Below, piece after piece: positions 42,184 through 52,100 of a stretch of 64,000 bases of DNA. The DNA is from Fabrea salina (lineage: Eukaryota > Ciliophora > Heterotrichea > Heterotrichida > Fabreidae). The stretch spans positions 227,825 to 291,824 of the forward strand of contig JALIHJ010000021.1 of NCBI GenBank assembly GCA_022984795.1. The letters run 5' to 3'. The number at the start of each line of letters is the position of its first letter. The stretch's first letter is position 1. Under the pieces are notes generated by a model. That model searched no databases and was not told where the DNA came from. It was given only the letters and a program-made list of their open reading frames with translations. The position numbers were made by a program, and so were the translations under genes.

Positions 42184-45100
42184 ACATGACAGACGCCCTA
42201 GAAGGGGAAGGTGGCGCAGAGGTGACTCCTACACCGAGAAACAAACCAGGCCAGGCCCTCGAAGCAGAGGGCGTGGCAAGTCCAGGGGCTACAGGAAAAT
42301 CAACGAGGCTTTTCCTGGAAGAAACATCAACTTCGAAGAGCTCTACCAAAAATTCCCAAACAGAACCCAACTCCCCATTTACGCTGAAAAGGAAAGCATT
42401 CTGTCGTTCATTGCTAACGACCCAATTACTATAATCCAGGGAGAAACAGGTTGTGGCAAGTCTACCCAAATACCGCAGTACATCTTTGAGCGTTGGCCTG
42501 AAAAAGCCAGAATAGCAGTTGCTCAGCCCAGAAGACTCGCAGTTACCAATGTAGCACAAAGAGTAGCAGATGAAATGGACGTAAGACTAGGTTCTTTAGT
42601 AGGATACCACATCAAAGGCATCAACAAAACCAGTCCAGAAACCAGAATTAAGTTTATGACTAACGGAGTGTTGATCCAGGAACTGTCCTCAGACAACTTC
42701 CACTGGAACTTCGTGATCCTTGACGAAGTCCACGAAAGGTCCCTTGAAATGGACTTTTTGTTGTTGATTCTGAAGCACCGCTTGTCGAAGGATAAGAACT
42801 CCTTAAAACTTATTTTGATGTCAGCTACTTTGCAGGAAATGATGGGCAACTTCTACAGCAGCTCAGAACTTGAAAGGTTCAGCAGACTCAACCTAGACGA
42901 ACCTAGTTTTCAGGAAGAAAACAAGCAAGAAAAAGACCCTTGGGATGACTTAAGTCAAGAAGACGAAGAATTAGCTTCTGTTTGGGCCAATGCGTGGAAC
43001 GACTCAGCACCCAAATTTGAAACTTACAAACCTGGAATTTCAAACGCTTCAAACCCTTTTGAAATTCCTTTTGATGACTCAGTGCCCACACAGAAAGCTG
43101 GGGGCAGCCTTTTTGATGTAGAAATCTACTACCTCAAAGAGGTGTTTGAAATAGTCAACTCCAGTCCTGAACTGTACATTGCTGACGACTTCATTCAAGA
43201 CTACTTCCAACTTGACGCTAGTTACCAGCCTGAAGAAGTGTGTCCTTACTTGTACGAAGTAGCTTCTAGGTTAATTCTGGCACAACACCAAGGAGACTTT
43301 AAGCCTGAAAGAAAACTAGGGACCTTTTTGGTGTTTTTGCCAGGCATACAAGAAATCAACATGATGTGTGACAAACTCAACGAAGTTTCTCAAGAAACCG
43401 CTGAAAGTTTCGATATTTGTTTGCTGCACACTTCAATTCCTGAAGAAGAACACATGAAGGTGCTGCGGGAACCTCCGGCCAACAAACGGAGAATCATTTT
43501 GTCAACTAACATTGCAGAGAGTTCAGTCACCATCACTGACGTCCGTTTTATAGTGGACTTTGGGTACAGTCGGGAAGTGCTTTTTAACAGCAACACACAA
43601 AGCGAAAGTTTAGAACTTAAGTGGTCCTCCAAAGCTGAAATGAAACAAAGAGCAGGCAGAGCAGGACGCGTTGCAGGAGGAGTGGTTTTCAGGTTGATGC
43701 CTGAAGCCTTTTTTGAGTACAAACTTTACTCTTTTTCACAACCAGAAATCCAAAGGTGTCCCCTGGACAAAGTAGTTCTGAAACTCAAACAAATGAACTT
43801 AGGACACCCAGAAACAGTTTTAAGTAACGCCATGCAACCCCCTGACAGTCACGAAGTGGCCAAAACCAACCGTTACTTAAAAGAAATGGGAGCTATTAAC
43901 TCCAGTGGAGAAATCACTAACTTAGGCAAACTCTACGCCAACATGCCTTGTGACCTCAAGATTACAAGGCTTTGCTTGTTTGGGAAGGTTTTTGGGTGCA
44001 TGAACGAAGCTTTAGTGATAGCTGGACTGTTGAGTTTAGAAAGGTCGCCTTTTTTGAGTTTTGCCAACTACGCCAAAGAAAAGTCCAAAGAGCATCCCAA
44101 AATCTACATTTCAAAACTCAAGTACGACAACGGAATGAACAGTGACGTACTGACTTACTTAGTTGCGTTTATAGACTGGTATAAAAAGTTCGGTTGTGAA
44201 GTAGAAAAGGAAATGTTCAGGAACGAACAACGCAAAAACAAAAACCCCAAAGCAATCAAAGGCGAAATGGCTTACTGCATTAAGAACTGCATCAACCGCT
44301 CTTCAATGATTGAAGCACTCAGCAACTACGTAGACTTAAAAAGAAGGTTCATCAACGAAGGCTTCAGCAAAGATCACTTTGAAACTAAAAACGGCAAAAG
44401 AAAACCTTTGCCTGAGACTCCTTTAGACAACCAAACTGTGAGTTTGCTCAAAATGTGCATAGCAGGTGCCTTCAGCAGGCACTTGATGTACTCTGGGTAC
44501 TTCCACAGTGACGAAAGCAACCGCGAAACTTTGAAAATGAAGATTGGCAAAGACAAAAACAAGTCAATCATAGTACCCAACATTCCAGACTTTGTGACGA
44601 GCGAAGACATCACTGGTTTGCTCCACTTTGCCCAAGAACACGTCCAAATCGACATTAAAGGCTCCACAGGTTTCATTAACTTTGAACAAAAAAACTCTGG
44701 GTTCAATGACTCAGAGATTAAGTTCAACCTTAAACTTACTTTGTGGCTGGGCAGCTACCCCCAAAGGTACAATAACTTGGCTTGGTGCGTTGTCAAAAGA
44801 ACCAAAAGAAACCCTGAAACTGACGAAATAGTTGAACAGGAAACTCTAGGAGAACACAACTGGATGACTCTAAAAAAAGTTTCTAGGAACTTAATTAGAG
44901 AGGGCAAGTTTGCAAGGATTGATGAAAGATCCACTAAGGACAACTTCAAAAAGTCCGAAGAAATCGCTTTCCTTGCTAGGCCCCAGTACCCTTACTTGCT
45001 TAAGTTCAGCGACGTTTATAGTTGTTACGAAATAAGCATTGACTCAGAGTCAGTCAACCACATTTTGTTTTCAGAAAACCAAGAAAAGGCAGAGGGGTTG

Positions 45101-46201
45101 TTGATGGTTTCCAGTGACTACATCCAAAAAAAGTACTCTACACTCGGCAAAAACACTACAATGATGCCTATTCATCCACTGCTGCCTGAAATCATGACTA
45201 TTTTGTACGGAATTGACGTTGAGTTCTTTGCAGATGAAACCAACTCTAGATATGACAGTTTCAGAGTGAATTCTGGAACAAGGAAGATCAAGTTCAACTA
45301 CGAGTTCACAGGTCACGACTTGGAGTCAATAAACCTTCTGCGCCAAAAAATGTCCTCAGTGTTGAACGAAGAAAGTTGCAATGACTTGGAAGCACCCAAA
45401 GAAATAGTTCCTGTTTTGTTTGAACTGCTCAACAGACCCCGCAGAAGAATCCGAAGGGAGTACATTGACTGGAGGGCAGTTCTGGACTTTCCTTCCTCAG
45501 AAAAAAAACTCATGGTTGAAAGTCCAGAAGAAGTAGACCGCTACTTAAGACCCCTGCAGCCCCTCCAGATACCTGAAGACCCCAGACACTGGGACCCCTC
45601 AGCTAAGGAACTCTTTGCAAAGGAAGAACAAGAGATCAAACAGTTGAAAACTAACTACTGCAACGAACTCAACAAACTTGCGAAAAGAGCAAACTTCCTA
45701 GAACCCTTGATAGTTTGCAGATACTGCAAAAACAAAGTTTGTAGTTATGGCTCTATTGAGTCCACAGACGAAAGTGAAGTTTTTATTGTGCGTGGAACCT
45801 ATGGAACTTTAGAGCACATCCAGGAGTCAACTGAAGAACTTGCTGAGTCTATAGCAATGCGGTGGGAAGTTTCTGAGTTCGCTGTGTGCAGAGAAGGACA
45901 CCTCATAGGCTGGGTGAACGGGCAAAACACTTATGTGTTTTCAGAGTCTCCTTTGTTGGTGGAACTCATGAACGAAAGGTACCTTCCGTTTTCTAGAGAA
46001 CTTTGGAACAACAACTTTTCAGAGTTGCACCACACAGCCCAGACGGAAATTCAAAAACGCAGAGCTTTGGAGTATAAAGTCCCTTGTAAGGTTTGTGGAG
46101 TTAAGAACTTCGGAAGTGACAAAGACTTTTTCCACCACATTGAATTTGAACTTGAGCACTGGAAGAATGTTCAAAGTTTTATGGAAAGTTACATAACTTA
46201 A
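42167..46201 (+). CDS. DEAH/RHA-type RNA helicase, resembles TDRD9/Spindle-E
   Basis: The protein has 1,344 residues from the ATG at 42167; the frame is open further upstream but only from a TTG, and the next Met lies beyond the Walker A motif. A short Arg/Gly-rich N-terminus (1-45) is followed by Walker A GETGCGKST at ~92-100, DEVHER at ~186-191, SATLQ ~219-223, and C-terminal helicase motifs (STNIAES and QRAGRAGR). The DEVHER plus MDFLLL block and the split helicase core resemble TDRD9/Spindle-E, a helicase of germline small-RNA pathways. The C-terminus carries CxxC and CKVCG...H....H zinc-binding patterns rather than a clear Tudor domain. Alternative: another DHX helicase. Confidence 0.85.
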   Translation: MEPNFRHDRRPRRGRWRRGDSYTEKQTRPGPRSRGRGKSRGYRKINEAFPGRNINFEELYQKFPNRTQLPIYAEKESILSFIANDPITIIQGETGCGKSTQIPQYIFERWPEKARIAVAQPRRLAVTNVAQRVADEMDVRLGSLVGYHIKGINKTSPETRIKFMTNGVLIQELSSDNFHWNFVILDEVHERSLEMDFLLLILKHRLSKDKNSLKLILMSATLQEMMGNFYSSSELERFSRLNLDEPSFQEENKQEKDPWDDLSQEDEELASVWANAWNDSAPKFETYKPGISNASNPFEIPFDDSVPTQKAGGSLFDVEIYYLKEVFEIVNSSPELYIADDFIQDYFQLDASYQPEEVCPYLYEVASRLILAQHQGDFKPERKLGTFLVFLPGIQEINMMCDKLNEVSQETAESFDICLLHTSIPEEEHMKVLREPPANKRRIILSTNIAESSVTITDVRFIVDFGYSREVLFNSNTQSESLELKWSSKAEMKQRAGRAGRVAGGVVFRLMPEAFFEYKLYSFSQPEIQRCPLDKVVLKLKQMNLGHPETVLSNAMQPPDSHEVAKTNRYLKEMGAINSSGEITNLGKLYANMPCDLKITRLCLFGKVFGCMNEALVIAGLLSLERSPFLSFANYAKEKSKEHPKIYISKLKYDNGMNSDVLTYLVAFIDWYKKFGCEVEKEMFRNEQRKNKNPKAIKGEMAYCIKNCINRSSMIEALSNYVDLKRRFINEGFSKDHFETKNGKRKPLPETPLDNQTVSLLKMCIAGAFSRHLMYSGYFHSDESNRETLKMKIGKDKNKSIIVPNIPDFVTSEDITGLLHFAQEHVQIDIKGSTGFINFEQKNSGFNDSEIKFNLKLTLWLGSYPQRYNNLAWCVVKRTKRNPETDEIVEQETLGEHNWMTLKKVSRNLIREGKFARIDERSTKDNFKKSEEIAFLARPQYPYLLKFSDVYSCYEISIDSESVNHILFSENQEKAEGLLMVSSDYIQKKYSTLGKNTTMMPIHPLLPEIMTILYGIDVEFFADETNSRYDSFRVNSGTRKIKFNYEFTGHDLESINLLRQKMSSVLNEESCNDLEAPKEIVPVLFELLNRPRRRIRREYIDWRAVLDFPSSEKKLMVESPEEVDRYLRPLQPLQIPEDPRHWDPSAKELFAKEEQEIKQLKTNYCNELNKLAKRANFLEPLIVCRYCKNKVCSYGSIESTDESEVFIVRGTYGTLEHIQESTEELAESIAMRWEVSEFAVCREGHLIGWVNGQNTYVFSESPLLVELMNERYLPFSRELWNNNFSELHHTAQTEIQKRRALEYKVPCKVCGVKNFGSDKDFFHHIEFELEHWKNVQSFMESYIT

Positions 46202-46217
46202 ATATAAAGTTACTTAA

Positions 46218-47540
46218 ATGGAGGGAGACTGGAAACCTGGAGTTGCTAGGAACTACAACAACCCCAGCATAGAAGACTTGCTGGACGATAAAACCAGAAA
46301 CAAAGTAGCAAGTGACTTAAGAAAAGGCCTCAACAGCAAAGAACTAGCCAACAAGTTAAAACCATCAAAACCTGTAGCTACTTATAAGTCCCAGAACTAC
46401 ACTGGCAAAGCCACTCCTAAATCTTTGCCCTCAAAAGACCAAGACCTAGTTTCTTCTATGGCCTCCAAACTCCAGAAACTCGAAAAGACCAACGAAGTCC
46501 AGCGCAAAGAAATCAAAGATCAGACCCGAGTTATTTCAGACCTCAGAGCAGAAGTAGCTACTTTGAAGAAAGTAAGCAACGAAGACTACTTCGAAGAGTA
46601 CAAAAAACTCCAGGACGAAAACACCCAACTAAAACAGCAAGTTGCGGAAATGGAGGAATTTCTGAGCGACTACGGACTGAAGTGGGTAGGCAACGAACCC
46701 CAAGGCCAACTAGACGTAGAGAGTCTTATGCAAAACATCCCAGCTTCAGACCCCATGTACAGGTACAACTTGCCCAGAGAAATTGACGTTTTGGTGTTGG
46801 AAAGAAGAATTGAAGAACTCAACATCCTTGCTGAAAGGGATGCTTCTAAGATGGTGTCTGAAGGAGGCATCCACCGCTTCAAGGCACCTGAAAGCATCAC
46901 AATTACTTTCTTCAAAAACGGACTTGTGCTGGAAGGGTTCCCTTTCAAGCCTTACTCTTCCAACCAAGCCCAGAGTATACTGAGTGACATACTTGACGGA
47001 TACTTTCCTTACGACCTCAAAAGAAAGTTCCCCAACGGAGTTCCTTTGAAACTAGTAGACAGAACTTCCGAAATGTTTTCTGCAGCCAAAAACGTAGTGA
47101 ACACCCAAAATGAAGGGTCGCTGGGACTGTTAAGTAAAGACCAGTTCCTTTCCCAACTGCCTCAAAACGTTATTAAGGGAGGCAACGTAATCCCTGTGAG
47201 GGAAGAAGTAGGCAGGGCTTTTAGGGAAGAAAAGTCAGGCACTATTGAGGTGTTTACCCACGTAGACGAGTTCCTTCTTAAGTCCAAAGAACCTAAAGAC
47301 AAAATTACTACTTTGCGAATAAGAACTGAAGACGGCAAGCGCAACTTAATTATCAAAATGTGGTACGGAGACAAACTCCAGGACTTAAGGACCTACATCG
47401 AAACCAACAGGGAAAAGTCAGGCAACTACGAAATCAGGTCAACTTTTCCAGCTAAAGTTTTTGAATACAAAGACAACAGAACACTTGAAGAACTTGAAAT
47501 GACTCCTAACTTTGCTTTGGCACTGAGGGCTCTTGATTAA
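46218..47540 (+). CDS. UBXN11: UBXN11-like SEP/UBX protein (p97/VCP cofactor)
   Basis: The 440-residue protein contains a coiled coil (~80-150), a SEP domain (~222-285: I-T-I-T-F-F-K-N-G-L, F-K-P-Y-S-S-N-Q-A-Q, D-I-L-D-G-Y-F-P-Y-D-L-K, P-N-G-V-P-L-K-L-V-D) and a C-terminal UBX ubiquitin-like domain (~355-440, with T-T-L-R-I-R and T-F-P-A-K-V-F). A coiled coil in front of SEP and UBX is characteristic of UBXN11, which binds the AAA ATPase p97/VCP and, in animals, Rho-family proteins and actin. The canonical FPR p97 motif is not obvious. The gene sits tandem between the helicase (16 nt) and the SET gene (27 nt). Confidence 0.85.
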   Translation: MEGDWKPGVARNYNNPSIEDLLDDKTRNKVASDLRKGLNSKELANKLKPSKPVATYKSQNYTGKATPKSLPSKDQDLVSSMASKLQKLEKTNEVQRKEIKDQTRVISDLRAEVATLKKVSNEDYFEEYKKLQDENTQLKQQVAEMEEFLSDYGLKWVGNEPQGQLDVESLMQNIPASDPMYRYNLPREIDVLVLERRIEELNILAERDASKMVSEGGIHRFKAPESITITFFKNGLVLEGFPFKPYSSNQAQSILSDILDGYFPYDLKRKFPNGVPLKLVDRTSEMFSAAKNVVNTQNEGSLGLLSKDQFLSQLPQNVIKGGNVIPVREEVGRAFREEKSGTIEVFTHVDEFLLKSKEPKDKITTLRIRTEDGKRNLIIKMWYGDKLQDLRTYIETNREKSGNYEIRSTFPAKVFEYKDNRTLEELEMTPNFALALRALD

Positions 47541-47567
47541 ATATCGGTTTAAATGGGGGTTTATTAA

Positions 47568-49178
47568 ATGGAACAAAACCTAGTGCATATCCTTAAACAA
47601 ATAAACGCTGAGTTCGAAGACTACTCTAAAGTTTGCAGTCATTATCTTTACACTCAAAACCAAAACACCATCTGCACTTTCAAAATCCGAGTCAAAAAGC
47701 CTCTCCAGCAGTTCACTCAAGTAACTTACTGTTCTTCTCCAAAAGCATTCTACTCTTTTCCCAGTAAGTCCAACTTCCTCACTGAGCATACTTCATCTGA
47801 AAAGGAACCACATAAAGTTTTGGAAGGCGACCAGTTTATGTGGTTCCTGCTACTTAAACTACTCCCAAATAAAGTGCTTGAATTGGAGGCTATGTTCAAA
47901 CAGTTAGCTCGTTTACTCCAAAAAGACCAAAACTTTTTAATGAACTACTCAGCAAGTTTGCTCAAAAAATACTCCACTCAAACAAAAAGCACTTCTTTGT
48001 TTCAACAAGTTTTTTGTAGAAAGTGCTACAAGTTTTGCTGCAGTTCGCACCCCAAAAAAGTCCAGCAAAAGCACTCTAGGAATCAACTTCAGGACAACTC
48101 CTTTGCAGAGTACTACTCTAGGTTCAGCAAAACTGAGTGGTGGGCATCAAAACACAGTGTGCAGGAGTCAGGTCTGTGGGCTAAAAGTTTCCTTTGCAAA
48201 GACTTCTTAAATTGTGCACACTCCGCCACAGCTCCTCCTAAGTATCCCTTTGTTGCTTCAGTGTTTGTGCAGAAAAAAGTACTTAATCCTTGCTTTATGT
48301 CGCTCTTTTTGAGTGAGTCCTGCAAGTCCCTGAGTTATTTTTTAAACAAGTCTTTTGTACTTGAAGTGGTTCCCCTTGTTGACAAATTGCTTCCTTCTGA
48401 TACTTCACAGCACCCCAAGTTGCTAGTCAACACCTTTGCAGTTCACTGCAGTTGCAAACAAAAGTGCACTCCAGAGAACGGCTGTGTTTGTTTATCTGGA
48501 CCTTTTAACTCAGACTTTCCTAAGTGCTGCGATAAGTTCTGCAGTTGCACCCTTTTTTGCGAAGTTAAGTTTCTAGGTTGCAACTGCAAAATGGGGAAGT
48601 GCACCTCTGACTCCTGTATTTGCAGAGCGAATTCCCGTGAGTGCGACCCAGACTTGTGTTTGATGTGCTGTTGCTTGAGTTCTTTAACTAGGGAGTTCCA
48701 GGACTTACCTAGTTCCTTACTGTGCAAAAACACTTTTCTGCAAAAGGGCCACAAAAGAAGAACTGCAATTGGGTTATCTCAAATGCCAAAGGCAGGACTA
48801 GCACTTTTTTCGCTTGAAAGGATTAACCCCAGAGAGCCAATTACTGTTTACTGTGGAGAGTACATTTGCAAGTCAGAAGCAAATGTCAGAGGAGCACAGT
48901 ACGACCGCTTAGAAAGGTCTTACTTGTTCTCGCTTGACGCTGACTTTACTGTAGACTCTACTTTTATGGGAAACAAAATGCGCTTTGTCAACCACAAAAG
49001 TCACCAAGAAGAAAATTGTGAATGCACAGTCTGGAAAACTGCGTTTGGTACTTACGTAGTTTTGAGTGCAACTAAAAGCATAAGTCCAGGCGAAGAACTT
49101 ACTTTCAACTACAACTACACAGAGGAGACTAAGTTTAGGTGGTACATTGAGTATGAGTTAGGTTTTAGTGGTAATTAA
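47568..49178 (+). CDS. E(z)-type SET-domain histone methyltransferase
   Basis: The 536-residue protein has a Cys-rich CXC domain (~295-370, many CxC and CxxxxC pairs) immediately preceding a SET domain (~398-520). The SET domain has G-L-A-L-F-S near its start, Y-C-G-E-Y, the S-adenosylmethionine-binding R-F-V-N-H at ~472-476 and E-L-T-F-N-Y-N-Y at ~510-517, typical of E(z)/EZH H3K27 methyltransferases. In well-studied ciliates Ezl1-type enzymes place H3K27/K9 methylation during small-RNA-guided genome rearrangement and transposon silencing; that role here is inference. An additional cysteine cluster lies at ~150-160. The long N-terminal EED/SUZ12-interaction part of animal EZH2 is reduced. 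The convergent TRP-like gene ends one base away. Confidence 0.92.
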   Translation: MEQNLVHILKQINAEFEDYSKVCSHYLYTQNQNTICTFKIRVKKPLQQFTQVTYCSSPKAFYSFPSKSNFLTEHTSSEKEPHKVLEGDQFMWFLLLKLLPNKVLELEAMFKQLARLLQKDQNFLMNYSASLLKKYSTQTKSTSLFQQVFCRKCYKFCCSSHPKKVQQKHSRNQLQDNSFAEYYSRFSKTEWWASKHSVQESGLWAKSFLCKDFLNCAHSATAPPKYPFVASVFVQKKVLNPCFMSLFLSESCKSLSYFLNKSFVLEVVPLVDKLLPSDTSQHPKLLVNTFAVHCSCKQKCTPENGCVCLSGPFNSDFPKCCDKFCSCTLFCEVKFLGCNCKMGKCTSDSCICRANSRECDPDLCLMCCCLSSLTREFQDLPSSLLCKNTFLQKGHKRRTAIGLSQMPKAGLALFSLERINPREPITVYCGEYICKSEANVRGAQYDRLERSYLFSLDADFTVDSTFMGNKMRFVNHKSHQEENCECTVWKTAFGTYVVLSATKSISPGEELTFNYNYTEETKFRWYIEYELGFSGN

Positions 49179-49179
49179 C

Positions 49180-52100
49180 TTATTCATCTTCTTTGAACTC
49201 AGACATTAAGTCGTCTACAAAAGAAATGTCTTGTTTTGGAAGAGTTGCGAAGCCCTGGGACAACTCGTTCATGCTTTTAGACAAGTCCTCAAAACTAAGA
49301 AAAACCATGTCAAGGATGTTTTTGGCCTTTTTAGTGCTGATGTTGAGTCTCTTGAGTTGGGGAGTTTCTCCGGTAAGAACTTGTTTGGGTAAAGAAACTC
49401 CTTTGACTGTCACTGAACCACAAACTAAGTGGAACTTCTTCACACCCTTAAGCAACCAAGGCACAAAGGTATTTTCTAGAACTTCAAAGTACTCTTTGGT
49501 GTAGTAGTTGCGCACTGGAAACAAGATCTTCATTAAAGAAACACTGAGTGTTTGGTGCTTCTTGGAAACTAAGAACTGCATAAAGAACTCCCTAAACAGC
49601 AAGTGTCTTTGGTCCATTAGTTCTTTCTTCTCAAGCATCACTGGACTGATTGAAGTGTTGTCTTGCTCTATTAAGTCGTTGAGGAATTCCTCAAGAGTCA
49701 CTTCATCTTCCTCGAAGTTGCGCAGTATAGTCTGCACGTTCTTAATGAACCTTTCTGAAAATATAGAAACGAACTTGCTTTTGTTGTCTTCTTTGTCGTT
49801 GTACTGTTGTTTGTAAATTAAACTCCAAAAGTCCACTAGGTCCTTCAAGTAAGCGTACAGCAACACTCCAGGTCCCAGAACTACCCAGCCAAAAGCCCTT
49901 CTGTAAGAAAACACTCTGTAACTTATGTTAGGTTGAGTTTCCTCTTCTTCTTCTTCTGATGAACTTTCATCCTCGTTCTTGACTTTCTTTAAGATTTCGT
50001 GGCTGGTGGTTTTCTTAGACCCCGTTTTGCCAACAGGCACTACAGACTTAAAGTAAACTGAAGGAATGTACAGAGCCGACAAACCCATAAACAACCCCCA
50101 CTGAGGAATGACGTACAACACATAGAACACTTTGGAAAAAAAGTAGTTCCATCTCCGAGGATTCGAAGAAACCAACAAAACAGGCACAAAGACTGCTACA
50201 ATCACTGAGAGAGGTGAAGGAAGGAGTATCAAAATGCCGTAGTCTTCGTTCCACTTCCACTTGTGGTAATTCTGCACCAAAATAGCCCTGTACTCTCCGT
50301 CAACTCTTTCTGCAAGGGTTTCGTAAACGTTTGACAAAATAGCTATAAGTAAGTTCAGCAAAAGCACACTAGTCAGCAGCAAAAAGAGCGAAACCATAAG
50401 TTCTCCGTAGTAATCGTACTGAGTGAAACCCGTTATGCTGAAAGACGCTAAACCACCTCTAAACAGAGTCCTAAGGGATATTGCAAAGCTGGTGTACTCA
50501 AACCCTGCTCCTACAAAGTTGTCTCTGAACTGGGAAGTAAACACTGCTGCTCCACAAAGAAGTAAACAGAACCACAAGAAAGTGAAAGTAAACAAGTGCC
50601 TACTCATCAAGTACAACATGCGGATCAAAGGTCCTTGGCTTTTAGTGGTCAGAAGCACCGAAACAAACTTGAGCCATATAAGACACAACATAACACCGTG
50701 CATTATGGAGTTGTACTGCTTTGGAGTCAAAAAGCTCAAGAGCTTGCCTTCGCCCACGTATTCTTGGTTGAGTTCAAGCATAAGCACAAGCATCTGAGCA
50801 AACATCAAAAAGTCCAGAACTGCCCAAGAGTCCAGCATGTTTCCTCTTCCAGTTCTGAGTCCAAACACTAGGTGGAGCAGTTTTTCTATAACTATTCCAC
50901 CTATCCAAACCTGAGAAACCCTCAAAAAAGCCAAAGCTGTGGGGTCTTGGGTAACATCTTCCATCACGTCAGCTTCAGTTGCTGAGTCCACCATCAGGGT
51001 GTAGAAAAGCACAAGGAGCAAAGTTGAAACTGCCTGTGCCACAAATCTCATACTGCAGGAGTCCACTAGTTGTTCGAACTGGAACAAGTAAGGAAGTGAA
51101 GGGTCCATTCTTCCCAGGAAACTAAGTGCTTCTTCAGAATTCCCGGGGGCTTGTCCAGAAACGTAAAGGGTAGAAGCTTTGATTATTCCATAGTTCTTCC
51201 TCGAACCCACCCACAACTTACTCACTATTGCTCCAACTTCGTCTTGTTCAAGAAGTGGGTAAAACCGGTTCTCAGCAATGATTTGCAGCACTGTTCTGCT
51301 TCGAGAGTCTTCTTGCAACAGAAAGTACTCTAGTTTGTCTTCTTGCTTAATGTTTTCCTCAATTTCCTTTCCAAAGCTCACTAGAGTTTCAGCAGTGCTT
51401 ATGCATATGTTGGAGTAGTGAACGTTGACTGGAGCTAGTCGGTAAAGAAACTCTGCCAGCAGTGTCACGAAAAGAACAGGTTTGTGGGTTTTAATTAACT
51501 CGTCAGTTTTCTTAACAAAGTAATCGATGTTAGAGCACAGTTCCCTTGTTAGTTCGTAGTGCCAGTGCTCCGACTCTATGTTTGAAAGGAACTCAGCTGC
51601 GTAAATGCAGGTGCTCCCGTCATTCACTAATTTAACAATCAACTTTTGAGTTTCAAACTTTCCTAAAAACACTTTGGCTTCTTTGAACTTAAGCATTTCC
51701 ACAGCAAGTCTGTAGTACCCGTAGTTCACACAAGACTGGAACTCAGAAGGAGAGAGAGGACGCAATCGTTTATGCAGAACTTCACTGGCTAGTTCCTGCT
51801 GGTTGTTTTGCATACACACTTCCAGCACTCCTGGCTGGTCTGCTGCCCCAGGCCAGTTTATCACTCTTCGACCTTCGCTGAATTTTCTTTTTTCAAACAA
51901 AAACTTCAAAATGTACTTCACACTCAACCACTTGTTGACTACTTGTTGTTCAGAAGTGTCAACCACTTTCCCAGCTAGTTCTTTCCAAAGCACTCCTTTG
52001 TTGTTCCTTTTTTGGTGGTCTGCAGTTAGTTCGTGTTCTCCCATCCAAACACGTTTTAGAAACTCAAGGTTGTCTTGTTCAAGGGCTTTGCGGACCATAC

